A stretch of 64,000 bases of DNA, from assembly GCF_000687475.1 (NCBI RefSeq), contig NC_057318.1, forward strand, positions 4,464,001-4,528,000, in the 5' to 3' direction. Source of the DNA: Ustilaginoidea virens. Taxonomy: Eukaryota > Ascomycota > Sordariomycetes > Hypocreales > Clavicipitaceae. Positions 11,850-24,426 of this stretch are shown here, piece by piece (within the stretch, counting starts at the first letter, position 1; each line of letters starts with the position of its first letter). The position numbers and the translations under genes are program-made. Under the pieces are notes generated by a model that worked only from the letters and a program-made list of their open reading frames with translations, did not search any database and was not told the DNA's origin.

Positions 11850-14800
11850 TATACCTCTTCTACCGGTATAGGAATTAGATGAACTTATCTATTCCACGCA
11901 AGCATTAGCATCAATACTAATATCTATAGCAACAGTAGATTCATTAATAGAAGCTATAGATCGTGCCCCTTTTGCAAATACTAGAGCTGCATCAGCAGCT
12001 AGGGCATTATCGGCAGCACTAATGGTAAAAATAAGAATAATCCGGCTGTAATAAGTCGAAAATATTAAAGAAAACCACCACTTCAAGCCGATATAACGCC
12101 CTAGTGGTATTACTACTGCAGAATAGATAAAACAAGCTAATATTTAGTATAACTTTTAGAATAACTGTTATATAATATTTAATCGGAATCTTCGAGCATA
12201 TATAGCATGGTTTAAATCAACGCTGAGTCCTAGCTATAAGATATTAGTAGCAAGCGATCGGAATATTTAAAGAAAAATTTAATACCTAATAGAACGTATA
12301 CAACCGGTTTAGCTTATTATCTAGGAATACCTTAAAGAAAAATTTAAGCAGGCTATACGGTATAACCTCGTAAGATATAATATAGAGGAATAATTCAATG
12401 AAATCTCTATATTGTATAAGCAATTAATGCGAATAGACTCGATCTTTATTAACGGGAATATGCTTACTAAATAGCTAGTAGAAGCTCTTCGTTAAAAGTA
12501 TCCTGCCTTTAAAGAAAAAATCCTCAATCGAATAGTAAAAGCATAGGAATAGAATAAATATCTCGATTTTCTAATAACCATTAAATATATTTAGTAGAAA
12601 TAGGAGCTAAAAGAGAAAGAAAAGGTTAGCAGTAGTTATATAGCATTTATAATTAATGATACTAAACCTTCGTTATAAGCCGCTTTTAGCGATACTTTAG
12701 CTTTATCTTTAGCAGAGAAAAAGACCTATAAATACTATAGCAAGCCCTATATAGTAAAGGGGCCTTATTATAAAAATTATTAGATATTGACTCTATTGAT
12801 GGCTCTAAACTATTTAAAAGATAGGATCAATAAGAAAAGCTAAGAAGCTATATATAAAAAAATAAAAAAGGAATCTAAAAAAGTATAAAATACATTTAAA
12901 GCCTTTTAAGATAAATATAAAGGTAAAAGCAAAAGTAATAACGATAATAATAAAGAAGAAGATAGATTAATAGAGAAAAAAAAAGAAGATAAAGTATTTA
13001 TAATATCTATTCTTTCTATAGGAACTCACCTAAATAATTTAGGCCTTTTAAAGTCTTATATTATATTCGATAGTAGCGCTTTAACGCACGTTTTTAATAA
13101 TATAAAGTAGTTTACTAATATTGACTATAATATCGATAAGTACCTCGTTCGTAATACTTATAATAGTATTTTAAAAGTTCTTAGTATTAGCTCTATTCGA
13201 ATTATATTATAAGATAGAAAGGCTATTACTTTTACCGATATTCTATATAATCCGACGATTATAGCGAATCTTCTCGCTATAAAAAAAATAAGAAATAAGG
13301 GATTATTTTAGAATAATAAAATCGATAAGATTTACCTATAGAAAAATAGTTAATAAAAAGTAATCTTTTAAGTTTCTTAGGTAGAAGAAAGGCCCTATAT
13401 CTTCTACTAAAGTAGTAAAAACAATATGCCTATAGATAAATTTATTATAAGGGCTTAAAATAAAGCCTTAATTATTAATAAAGCCTATTTAGCTTAAGGA
13501 GATAGCTGCTAGCTTAAAACTTCGATGAAAACGCCTTATACTATTTAGCATATATATTTTAGGCACTTAGGTCGGGATTTAATAGATTATATCTTTAAAA
13601 ATATATTATAGATACCTAAGGAAAAAGAAGCTTCAAATTATAAGGTTTATAGCAGTATAAAAATCGTAAAGTAGATATTATAATTATCTTATAAGCTCTT
13701 AATGCCTTAGGAATCCTTTAAAGTAGTCTCTTTCGATCTATTTCTATAAGCTATTACTTTCAACGGTAATAAATATATAGCGTTATTCACCTACCGATTC
13801 ATAAAAATAAAGTATATTTTTATAATACCTAAAAAGACCGACTTATCTAGATATTAGCTAATCTTCGAGAACTAAGTTTTATACTTATATAATATAGCGA
13901 TCGCAATAGTTATCTCTAATAACGAAATAGCGCTTTAGATTAGTAATAATCGGGAAGAAGCTAAGCGGAAAGGCATTATAATTCGAAATTCGAGCCCTAG
14001 TTATTAATATTAGAACGGTTATACTAAACGTTCTAGGGGGGTATTAAAGATGAAGATAGCCCTTCTTAATATATAAGTAGGCTTTCCTAAGGAGTTATAG
14101 CCTATTACAGCTAAAGCAATAGTATATTTGCTAAATTAAAGCCCTAAGAAGTCGGAAAGACCTTACGATAACTAAAAGTTACCTCTTTAAATGCTTTAAC
14201 TTTAGCTCTATAATAATAAGCCCGCCTAGAAATACCTACCGGCAGATATTTATCTATAAATTTACTACCTTTACGCCTATAGATATAAGGCTTTTATAAT
14301 AACTCGCGATAGGATATTATAGAAAGGTCTAAAGTTTAATTAAAAAGCTTATATCGGGTATTTAGTAGGCTATATCTCGACCACTTAGTACCTAATTTAG
14401 GTGCCTTTATTAAAAAGAAGCTACTAGTTTAATTCTAGCTATATTATATTCGATAAGACCGTTTTTTATTAAAATAAACGCTACTTACCGATTTCTAAAT
14501 AATAGAAAGAGGCCTTAAATAGCCTCATCGGTAATATTAAAAAAACACCTATTATTAACGACTTTAAACTTATATTATCTAGGAATTCGATTAAAAATAT
14601 CTTTACTAACGATCCTATTATTAAATAGGCACTAAAGGCATAAAATAAAGCTACTAACGATACCCCTTAACTAATAGAAATTAATCTTAAGGTTATAAAC
14701 TACCCTAAAAAAGCTATCGCTTAAGCGATACTGCTATCCCTACTATTTTCGCCTAAGCCTAATAATAAATTTAAGCCGATTGCTCCTTTTGATAATATAT

Positions 14801-15587
14801 TCTATATAAAGCTCGAAGGAAATACTCACGATATATTTATAGCTTCGATCGCAAAGCCTTTAGCTATAATAAAGGCACCATATATTATAAATATACCTAA
14901 AGAGCCTATAATATAAAGGGAGCTTAGAAAGCACCCTAAGCGTAAGGAATTTATCGCTACTGCAAAAGAAGAATATTCGAAGGTTATAAATAGGGAGATT
15001 AGGTATATTATTTAATAAAATGATTTATCTATCGACCCTTAGATTAAGCTATTAGACCTAAAGTAGGTATTTACCTATAAATAAGACTAAAATAGGTATC
15101 TCACCAATTATAAGGCACAATTATACATTCATAGTAATCAATAACCCTATAATCTTTATAATACCTAGGTAGCAGCGCTTATAGTATATATATTTCGGCT
15201 TCTTATAGCGTTAATATGCTTCTTTAACCTAGAAATACACTAATATAACTTCATTACGGCCTTTCTTAATATACTATTTAACGAGACTATCTATTATAAA
15301 CAACCCAATGGATTCCACAATAGTTTTACATTCATTAGGTTATTATATACCCTATACGGGCTTTAAAGGTCTTTACTACTATAGTTTAAAGAGTTATCAC
15401 GATTCCTATTATAATAAGGCTTTAAATAGGTCTACAAGGACCCCTATATCTTTATTAATAGCTTCCTTATTATATTCTTCTATATTAATAACCTAATCGT
15501 GCTTTATTATAAGTCACAGATAAAGATATTCAAATCGTTCTATACGGCATTAATAGCGGCATTTAAGATTAAGGATCTCGGCGAGCT
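11850..15587 (+). pseudogene. Outer copia gag-pol, 5' part (capsid to reverse transcriptase), RIP-inactivated
   Basis: Translation shows capsid-like helices from about 11.85 kb and a ruined zinc knuckle near 12.73-12.79 kb (YYSKPYIVKGPYYKNY, where Cys positions have become Tyr). A protease core YIIFDSSALTHVF lies near 13.06 kb (DSG changed to DSS), followed by integrase around 13.5-14.1 kb and reverse transcriptase from about 15.0 kb. At about 15.47 kb the polymerase motif reads FYINNL where YVDD is expected, so both catalytic Asp are Asn. Numerous in-frame TAG/TAA occur. The frame is cut at 15592 by the inner element. Confidence 0.8.
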
Positions 15588-15592
15588 ATAGT
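15588..15592. repeat. Target-site duplication of the inner element, left copy
   Basis: ATAGT directly before the inner 5' LTR, repeated at 22877-22881 directly after the inner 3' LTR. Confidence 0.9.
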
Positions 15593-16327
15593 TGTTAAAA
15601 TCCTATAGTAGCCTACTAGGCTGCTGGCCTAATGCCCTACTGGCTTACTGACCTTCTAGTCCTTATACCGCCTCTTGGACTTATGGTAGTATTACCTTAG
15701 GCCTTTGCCTTTTACCTTAAGGATTTTCAGTGGATTATTTACTGTATATCAAGTAAGGTAGGCCTTGCTAAAAAGGTGTGGCATTGCTAAATTAGCGTGG
15801 TGGGCCTACTAGTGTGGTGGCGGCCTACTAGTGTGGTGGCTAGTCCACTAGTGTGGTGGGTAGTCACTAGCGTGGTGGCTAGTTACTAGTGTGGTGACTA
15901 GTTACTAGTGCGGTGGTTAGGGTGGTTGGAAAGGCTGGATATAGTGGGGCTGCTGACGTATTATATACGTGGCATAGCGAGTATTACGGGGAGCTTTCTT
16001 ACTGGCTACCTTGGATGCCTGGGCCCACCCCTCCTTCGTGTATATATAGGATAGCTTTTCCCCTTCTTTCTAGATAGTAGAAGGGTAGCATAATCGAACC
16101 TGTTAATGCACTATATGCCTCTTAACTTCCACCTTCCCTGCGTTTTTGGTTATCTTATATTTGCCTTGCCTTTACACTTGCCCTGCTTTATAGCACTTGT
16201 ATAGTCTTAGGACTTAGTGAAAAATCTAGTATTTATACTAAGATTAGTTCACAGGTCGCAGACAGTCTTGTGCCATCTAGCTAGCTAGTAAGGCTCTGCT
16301 TTTATAGTGACCTTGAGAATTGCAATA
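15593..16327 (+). repeat. 5' LTR of the inner copia element
   Basis: 735 bp, starts TGTTAAAATCC and ends TTGCAATA. Against 22142-22876 I count about 10 differences, all transitions (C/T or G/A), and no indel. It contains a subrepeat array ACTAGTGTGGTGG with variants at about 15800-15915. Confidence 0.93.
15795..15920 (+). repeat. Short tandem subrepeats inside the inner LTR
   Basis: Repeated units of the form (C/T)ACTAGTGTGGTGG with small variants, about eight copies. They are also present in the 3' LTR near 22350-22470. This is likely part of the LTR promoter region. Confidence 0.8.
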
Positions 16328-16342
16328 GGTTATGAGCCCGGG
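16328..16342 (+). other. Half-tRNA primer-binding site (initiator Met anticodon arm)
   Basis: GGTTATGAGCCCGGG abuts the LTR. Its complement CCCGGGCTCATAACC closely matches the anticodon stem-loop of eukaryotic initiator tRNA-Met (anticodon CAU within CTCATAA). Copia and Ty5-type elements prime from a cleaved half of this tRNA, and this element appears to do the same. Confidence 0.7.
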
Positions 16343-16479
16343 TTTTTACTTCTTTGTTTTTACCCTACCTCTTTTGTGTTCACCCTTTGGTCTCTCTTGC
16401 TTATTAGTACTACTAATATAGCTATCCTTTGGTATCTTTGGCTTACCCTTATTACCTTTGGCTTACCCTTTGTTACCTA

Positions 16480-16870
16480 TGGTATTACCCTGCGGCAATC
16501 AACGGCATACCTAACGGCAATTTACGGCGTAACCTTACGGCATTTTTAGCGTAACCTTACGTTATTTTTCGGCGTAACCTACGGCACCTACGGATTTTAT
16601 AGTGTGATATCTATCACACTATACCACTGTATAACATCTTTACACCTAGTGCACGACACCTACTGCACTATACGGCACCTGTTATACTCTTCCACTTATA
16701 GCACTTTTGGTACGGCACTTACGGCACCTTTTATATTACGGCACCTATAGCACCTACGGCACCTATGGCACCTACGGCACTTACGGCACCTTTATATTAC
16801 GGCACCGCATAAGCACCTTATATACTAACGCTATATTCTGGACTTGCACAACGCCTACGGCATCTGTGCT
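16480..16870 (+). repeat. Short repeat tract in the inner element leader
   Basis: Degenerate repeats of TACGGCACC / CTACGGCAC and GTAACCTTACGG-like units between the primer site and the gag ATG. They are probably non-coding leader sequence. Confidence 0.75.
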
Positions 16871-17052
16871 TTTATACTGAGACCGGCCGCTATAATCTGC
16901 GGCTATTTTTATAGTAGGCTACTAGCCACTATATATACTGGCAATCCGACTAGTTATTTAATTATTTTGCTAGCTATTTAGCTAGTTATTCCTCTGTTTT
17001 TATAACTATCGGCACTATTTTTCAATGGATTTTTAAACCCTTTTTGCCCACT

Positions 17053-20000
17053 ATGGCAGAGTCAGGATCCTATAAGGTCCCTGAATCCGATACTGAAGTT
17101 GATACTAATGCACAACTACAGCTAGATATGGACGATATGAAATCCCAGATGAATATACTAACTGACCTTATATAGGGCCTAGTTAGTAGGCAAAATAATG
17201 ACACCCAGGCTACCTAGGCTACTAATAAGAAGCCTACTAAAGCCACTAAAGCTGGACCTTCTATTAGGACGACTACTACTAAAGATAATAATGATAGTGA
17301 AGCTGACATTATGGAAATCGACCAACCTTCTACCCTTATAAAATATAAGGGTAAAGAGCCTATTTATATAACGCCACTAATAACAACTATCACTAACCAA
17401 ATTAGTGATGGGGCTATTAAGGAATTAGCTAAGACTGCCAACCGCTTTAAAGAGTCCCAAAAGCTAAAAAGCCCTTATAATTTCGACCAGTGGAAGCAGG
17501 CCCTTACTATACAACTTCGGGCCTTTAAAATAGCTAATTTTGTCAACGACCCTTCTATAGCAAGGCACTTTGATAAGTCTGAGCAGGCACTTCTACTACT
17601 AATGCTAAAGAATAGCTGTGGTGAAGAAGCTGCGGAGGCTATAGACTGGTGTAACGACCCAGAGGAAGCCTACCTTTTACTGGTGGCCTAGTACTGCCAC
17701 TCACTAGAAGTATAGCGGGCACACTTATACCCTACCTTTCACACCCTTACCTTTACCGGTTATAAAGGCACTTTAGAGGCTTTTAATAGCGAATTTAATA
17801 GCTATATTTCTCGCCTTAGAATCTTAGGTTCTAAGATCGACTCTTTCGACTAAGTTAACCAGTATCTATGGGCTGTAGAGGGGGTATTTACCCGCTGGAC
17901 GGAACGTTAATGCTCTATGATTAGGGCTTATAGCGCCCAGGGTGTTATTAACAGCAGCAAATTTAACCTCTAGTATTTTATAGTTGACCTATTAGAAGAA
18001 CAGCGTTCTAAAGGGTCTAATAAGGTGGCTGCTAATAATAACCCTAAGCAGCTTAAGGCTTCTAAGGACTCTAAGAATAAAGGGTCTACTAATGCCGCTT
18101 CTACTAATAATAGCAAGAATAATTCTACTAATAATAGGAAAAAGAAGTAGCAATAGAAGAAGAAATAGGACTCTAGCAATAATCAGCAAGATGTCGAGGC
18201 CTTTATTATAGGCAATTATAATACCCAGGATACTAATATATCCTATTCCTCTTCTTCTACTACTATATCCACTGATAACCAGCCCTTAGCTATAAGCTAT
18301 AGTGCTAAATCAGGCGGTAGGACCCCTAAAGATGCCCTCCTTTATAATACAGGCTCCACTTGTCATATTGTTAATGATAAGAAGCATTTCACCACTTTTC
18401 ACCATTTTGAGAAGGATAATAAGCCGGTAATTACTACTGGTGGTGGCCCTATTTCCCCTATTGGTTGGGGCACGGCACGATTTACTGTACTATAGGGCGT
18501 TAATCCCACCAAATGGGGTATTATAGAGCTCAAGAATGCCCTATATATTCCTACCTTAGATATTAATATTATTAGCGGTGTAAAGCACTATGCCGCTAAA
18601 GGGGTATTAATTAAAAATTAGCTTTGGTCAGTAAGCCGTAAATGCATCGGCATTTTTAATTTTGAAAAATACGGCTTTTTCCTTCTATAGAAAGGAATAG
18701 ACACACCACTACTGCATCAACCTTGCAGCTATTATACTGTTACTAATAGTATAATAGTAGAGGTCCCTAGCCCTACTAACCCTGCTGATTATAGTGATCC
18801 TGAGGATACCACTATTACCCCTGTTCCTACTACTGCAATTAGTAAGGAACCTGTAGAGGCTACTAGCCCTACTACTAATTCTCCTGCTATTACGACTAGC
18901 GAAGAGCCCGCTATTACGACTAGCGAAAATCCTGTAGTGGCTACTAGCCCTACTCCTGCCCCTGTAACTGCTGATACAGAATATCAGAAGCTATTATAGT
19001 TAGCCGGCATTTGGCATATACGGCTAGGGCATATAGGTATTTAGCTACTTAAAAAGACCTGTGCTAATACCCCTAGTCTGCCTAACCTTAATAAGGTTAA
19101 AGATGCTGATTTTCGCTGCCTAGCCTGTATCTAGGCTAAAAAGGTTAGAAGACCTTCTAAAGATGCGATACCTAATCCAGCTAAATGCCTAGATATTATA
19201 GAAGGTGATACTTTTGCTATATCACCTATGCCATATAATAAACGACCTGTTGCCCTTATATTAGTGGACAGAAAATCCCGATTCCGCTGGCTTTACTTGC
19301 TGCCTAATAGGGAAGGCACTATTGTTTTTAAAGCATTATAGAGCTTTATATAGAGCCTATAGGTCAGATATAGTAAAACGCCTGTTGAATTCCACTATGA
19401 TGGTGGAAATGAAATTAACAAAATGCTTAGTAATTGGCTTGTTGAATAGGGTATAGCCTTTAATACCTCTTGCCTTTATATTTATGAATAAAACGGCCTA
19501 GCTAAGCGCTCCATTAGAGTTATAGCTGATAGGCTACGTGCTACTATAGCCTGGTTAAGGCTACTATCTAACCTCTGGTCTGCTGTAATTACTGGCGTTG
19601 TTATGCTAGTAAATATAATAGCTGTTACTAATAGATCTTCTAGCCCCTATCAGGAGCTATTAAAGGATTATGACCATATTATGCTGGAGTACTACCCTGA
19701 TCTTATTAACCTTAGGGCTATTGGAGCAGCTATTGAAGTGCTTATACCACACGAAAAGCGTGTAAAAAGCCGTAAATTAGCGCCCTGTATCGAGCCTGGT
19801 AGGCTCCTTGCTACTCTAGGTAATAATACTTACCTAGTCTACCTTCTAAAGAAGAAGGTTATTACTAAAATAACTTTTATTACCTTTATTCATCAAAATG
19901 AAGGTATAGGCCCTATTTCTAATGGCCTAGAAGGAGACTTTTATAGAGGGCAAAATATAGGTTTAGAGGGGGTATTTAGTAGAGAACCTGCTATTTTATT

Positions 20001-22020
20001 GGATGACTTTGAAAGCATGCCGGACCCTACTAACCTTACTAATATTACTAATACTAATGTTATACCGGATGACCTAGAAAGCATGCCGGACCCTACTAAT
20101 ACTAGCGTTATTAATACTAATGCTACCTTGGATAACCGTCCTATATTATAGTCCTTGGCTACTATAAAGGATGACCTTATAGATATCCTTACTAGTTTTA
20201 CTCCTGCCGACTTTGCTGGCCCTGCTGGCCCTACTGGCCCTGCTATACCTGCTAGCCCTACCGACCCTACTAGCCCTACCGATTTATTCCCTAATCAGGA
20301 TTTATATTACTTGATATGGGATTCCTGCTATGCAGCTAAGCGTAAGCTAGCTAAAAAGGCCCCTAATGGTACGCCTAATAGCTGGAAGGATGTGCTATAA
20401 AGCCCTGAAAAAGACCTTTGGATAAAGGCATTATTTAAGGAATTTGAGCAGCTATTGGATACTAAAGTCTTCCAATTTATTCCTAAGTCTAGCGTTCCTA
20501 TTAATAGGAAAATTATACGCAATAGGCCTATTTTTCGGGTTAAAAAGGATGCCAATAATCAGCCTATAAAATATAAGGCTAGATTGGTTGTTAAGGGTTT
20601 TATATAAGTCGAAGGAAAGGACTTTCAGTATACCTATGCTTCTACCTCTATCCCACCTACCTGGAGGGTTATATTGGCTTTAGCTGCTAGTAATAACTGG
20701 GAAATAGAGCAGATCGACTTTATAGGCGCCTTCTTAAATAGCGAACTTTCTAAGACTATTTATATGGATATTCCTAATGGATTTCTTAAATTTATAGAGA
20801 GCCTACTACTAACTAATAGCGATAGTAAGCTTTGGTCTGATATTCAACGGTAATGGCTACTAACTTTACTTAAAGAAGCCGGCTTTAATCCTTCTATTAA
20901 GCAAGCTATTTTACTAAAGAAGGCCCTATACGGGCTAAAATAAGCACCCCGCGAATGGCAATACCGGCTAAAAGACCTGATTTCTAGTAAAGGCTTCTTA
21001 CCTTTAGCATCTGATGCTGCCGTCTTTTATAATAAGCAAACTAGCACCTTTATCGTCATTTATGTTGACGACTGCCTATTAGTTGGTCTAAATATAACTT
21101 ATATTAACCAGCTAAAAAGGAAATTCTATAAGGTCTATACTATAGAAGACTGCGGTCCGGCTTCCTTCTTCCTAGGCGTATAGATTATACGAAATAGGAA
21201 GGAAGGTCTATTGTGGCTACACTAAGCCCAATTTATAGCAGAGGTCTTAGCTAAATTCGGCTTATAGGATACTAAACTTTAGCTAATTCTACTTCAACTA
21301 GGGATTCTAAATGAATCTAGTGGAAAAGACCTTAGCCCTACTGATCAGAGCCTTTATTAGAGCCTTACTGGCACTATAATGTGGCTTATGATGATGACTA
21401 GGCCCGACCTAGCATTTCCTACCTAATACCTCTCTCGGTTTATATCTAAGGCAACTAATGTGCATTTAAATACTGCGAAAGGCAGCTTTAGCTACTTTAA
21501 AGGCACTGAGAACCTAGCTATTTGCTTTACTAAAAGTAATTAATAGCCTATTATAACCGCTTATTCTGATAGCGATTTTGCTGGCTGTAAAGAAACCTCT
21601 AAATCTACTGGAGGCTTCCTTACTACTATTAATAGTGGTCCTATTAGCTGGCGTTTTAAGCGAGCCTCTTTAGTAGTGCTATCTACTTTAGAAGCTGAAT
21701 CTGATGTATTACTTGAGACTATCCGCGAGGTATAATGGCTTTCTAACCTTTGTAAGGAGCTAGAAATTGATATTTTACGCCCTATACCGCTATACTGCGA
21801 TAACTAGGGCTCCATTTCGAATTCTAACGACCCTAATTAGCACGCTCGCACTAAGCATACGCTATTAAAATTCCGGTATATTAGGGAGTAAGCCCAGCTG
21901 GGCTTGGTTAAAATTACCTATTTACCTACTAATAGTATGCCTGCTGATGGTCTTACGAAGCCACTGCCGGGCCCTAAATTTACTAGGTTCCGCGAGTTAC
22001 TAGGTCTTAGGGCCTGCTAA
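17053..22020 (+). pseudogene. Inner copia gag-pol, one uninterrupted frame broken only by stop codons
   Basis: From the ATG at 17053 to TAA at 22018 everything lies in a single frame of 1,656 codons with no frameshift. Segments are: capsid (FDQWKQALTIQLRAFK near 17.5 kb), protease (NTGSTCHIVND near 18.35 kb, where Asn replaces the catalytic Asp), the pre-integrase zinc region (WHIRLGHIG near 19.0 kb), integrase (19.2-19.6 kb), reverse transcriptase (20.45-21.2 kb, with intact VIYVDDCLL near 21.06 kb) and RNase H (from 21.55 kb, YSDSDFAGC, through the ADGLTKPL tail). Roughly 40 internal stops are present, and where family conservation is clear they replace Gln (LK-stop-AP for LKQAP, PT-stop-YLS for TQYLS). 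It cannot encode a functional polyprotein. Confidence 0.88.
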
Positions 22021-22141
22021 CTTATACTAACTTACTTTTACTAAGGTTTTTCTTATGTTTTTCCTTAGCATTTTTTACTGCATTTTCTTTCCCTATCCTT
22101 TATACGATTAGCTTGCTACTACAGTAGCTAATCAGAGGGGG

Positions 22142-22876
22142 TGTTAAAATCCTATAGTAGCCTACTAGGCTGCTGGCCTAATGCCCTACTGGCTTACTGA
22201 CCTTCTAGTCCTTATACCGCCTCTTGGACTTATGGTAGTATTACCTTAGGCCTTTGTCTTTTACCTTAAGGATTTTCAGTGGATTATTTACTATATATCA
22301 AGTAAGGTAGGCCTTACTAAAAAGGTATGGCATTACTAAATTAGCGTAATGGGCCTACTAGTGTGGTGGCGGCCTACTAGTGTGGTGGCTAGTCCACTAG
22401 TATGGTGGGTAGTCACTAGCGTGGTGGCTAGTTACTAGTGTGGTGACTAGTTACTAGTGCGGTGGTTAGGGTGGTTGGAAAGGCTGGATATAGTGGGGCT
22501 GCTGACGTATTATATACGTGGCATAGCGAGTATTACGGGGAGCTTTCTTACTGGCTACCTTGGATGCCTGGGCCCACCCCTCCTTCGTGTATATATAGGA
22601 TAGCTTTTCCCCTTCTTTCTAGATAGTAGAAGGGTAGCACAATCGAACCTGTTAATGCACTACATGCCTCTTAACTTCCACCTTCCCTGCGTTTTTGGTT
22701 ATCTTATATTTGCCTTGCCTTTACACTTGCCCTGCTTTATAGCACTTGTATAGTCTTAGGACTTAGTGAAAAATCTAGTATTTATACTAAGATTAGTTCA
22801 CAGGTCGCAGACAGTCTTGTGCCATCTAGCTAGCTAGTAAGGCTCTGCTTTTATAGTGACCTTGAGAATTGCAATA
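22142..22876 (+). repeat. 3' LTR of the inner copia element
   Basis: 735 bp copy of 15593-16327, preceded by the purine-rich tract AGAGGGGG. Most differences are G-to-A in this copy. Confidence 0.93.
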
Positions 22877-22881
22877 ATAGT
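22877..22881. repeat. Target-site duplication of the inner element, right copy
   Basis: ATAGT, matching 15588-15592. Confidence 0.9.
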
Positions 22882-23095
22882 GGTTCCTAGTAATTAAGGT
22901 TATTCGCAACCGCACAGCCAGAAAGTTATAGCTTATATAGAGGGCTTACTTCGATAAGCTGGCGATAAAATATAATCTTACTGCATTTAATGATGCTAAG
23001 AACTGCCTTCTAAAATACCCGCTATACGCTATAAGACTAAAGGCATTCGATAGGATAGCTAAACCACACGATATAAAGTAATACTAATCGATAGT

Positions 23096-23423
23096 TGTTG
23101 ATATAAACTCGGGGTACCCAGTTATACGTAGGGTCGCGCGCGTGGTATCAAGTACCGTGAGGTCACCAAGTAAAGGATTTATTGACTTTACTAATGACTG
23201 AATATCTAAGAGGAAAGAAAGGAAGCAAAAGAGTAATTACACGATGTGGCCTTTTTGTGCGTGCCGTAGTCACGTGCATCGGCGCGGTCGGGCCGGGCTG
23301 CCCGCGTGCCCTACCGGGCTCAGGGGCACAGGGGCAAAAGTGGCCACATCGTGCGCAACGGGTGTGCGCGGCACATCCGTCGCAATGTGCCCAATTGGGC
23401 ACCTTGCGACAGCGATTCCGACA
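23096..23423. mobile_element. Solo-LTR-like GC-rich insertion in the outer element
   Basis: A 328-bp segment starting TGTTGATATAAACTCGG and ending CGATTCCGACA (TG...CA ends). It is flanked by ATAGT (23091-23095) and ATAAT (23424-23428), a 5-bp duplication with one G-to-A difference. It interrupts otherwise continuous pol text. The right half is GC-rich (about 23245-23420), in sharp contrast to its surroundings, and contains a near-perfect palindrome at 23379-23410. No internal retroelement sequence is present, so a solo LTR left by recombination is the best reading. Confidence 0.65.
23379..23410. repeat. Near-perfect palindrome inside the GC-rich insertion
   Basis: GTCGCAATGTGCCCAA is followed directly by TTGGGCACCTTGCGAC, an inverted repeat of 16-base arms with one mismatched pair. 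It could form a hairpin in RNA or single-stranded DNA. Confidence 0.8.
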
Positions 23424-24426
23424 ATAATAGGCTCATTAGTATATCCAATTATAATTATAAGGCCTAAACTAGGCTATATTGGATCGCAGCTATTAAGATT
23501 CCTTTAAAACCTAGGTCTAAACTATTTATAAGCCATAAGGAAGGCACTCGACTATAGCTATATATAGAAGAATACTGCAATAGAATTCTAGGCTAATATA
23601 GTAGAAATAGAGGCATTTTCTAATACGTCTTATGCCGACGATATTATAACGCAACGAAGCAGTTAGGGCTATATAATTAAGCTCTTTAGCGGCCTAATTA
23701 TATATAAATCGGGTCAATAGGATACTATTACGATATCATTAATAGAGGCAGAGCTTCTTACGATATCTTATATAATAAAAGAGGTTATCGCCTTCAAAAG
23801 ATTATACAAAGAAGTTAGGCTTTAATTATATGCCGATATCCCTATAATTCAATACAATAATATCTAGACTATTCGCCTATTAAAGGAGGAATTCTTTAAG
23901 CTTATAATACGGCTTTATTATATAGATATTCATTACTATTAGTTGCGCCAGGAGGTTCAGAAAGGAACGATCGATATTATATAGGTTCCAACGGGCAATA
24001 TAGTTGCTAACGGTTTTATAAAGCCCCTAATAGGCTAGAAATTTGAAATCTTCCACCGGCAGCTTAGGCTCGTTATTTTAAAGGGATCCTATAACGCTAG
24101 ACCATAGTCTCACGATATTGATTTTAGTAGTAAGGAAGAGCCTTATAAGGATCAAAAGACGCCCTAAAAAATCAGATTGAAAGGGGCTTTTTAATAGCTG
24201 TATTTATTTCCTATGAAAAATTGGAATCTACGGTTTGTTATTATTTTCGTACTTTATATGTGTGCTATTGGGCCTATTTACCCCTGTACAGGTAGCCTGT
24301 TCAATAACGGCACCATCATTTTGCGCACATCGTTTTGAGTAGATTAATATTTCTACTTATTATCTTGCTTTGCACTAAATTTAGCTATATGGCAGAATAT
24401 CCTTAAGAAAGCATATCTTAAGGGGG

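Larger units (their letters stand above)
15593..22876 (+). mobile_element. Inner Ty1/copia LTR retrotransposon (7.3 kb), nested, near-complete
   Basis: It is delimited by two 735-bp LTRs and an ATAGT duplication. The internal region has a half-tRNA primer site, a repeat-rich leader, one long gag-pol frame (17053-22020) and a purine-rich tract (AGAGGGGG) just before the 3' LTR. It is inserted in the same orientation into the reverse transcriptase of the older outer element. Base composition is less AT-rich than its host element, and stop codons are the main damage, so it is younger or less heavily mutated. Confidence 0.93.
22882..24220 (+). pseudogene. Outer copia pol, 3' part (end of reverse transcriptase, RNase H)
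   Basis: This continues the frame broken at 15592. Across the solo LTR, the text before 23096 and after 23428 rejoins as a QSIVGSLVYP-like motif followed by IIIRPKLGYIGSQLLRFLK. RNase H-like text follows: YADDIITQRSSQGYIIKLF near 23.63 kb, SLIEAELLTIS near 23.74 kb and YYQLRQEVQKGTIDI near 23.94 kb. Stop codons and Gly/Asp losses show the same mutational decay as the 5' part. Confidence 0.75.

Noticed and set aside
17053..22020. Reassignment of TAG/TAA to Gln (alternative genetic code)
   Set aside because: All neighbouring host genes use standard stops; in-frame stops are confined to the transposons and fit C-to-T mutation of CAG/CAA.
23163..23507. Short ORFs of 79-87 codons in the GC-rich island as a captured gene
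   Set aside because: They overlap on both strands, cross the ends of the solo-LTR-like insertion and show no protein-like pattern.
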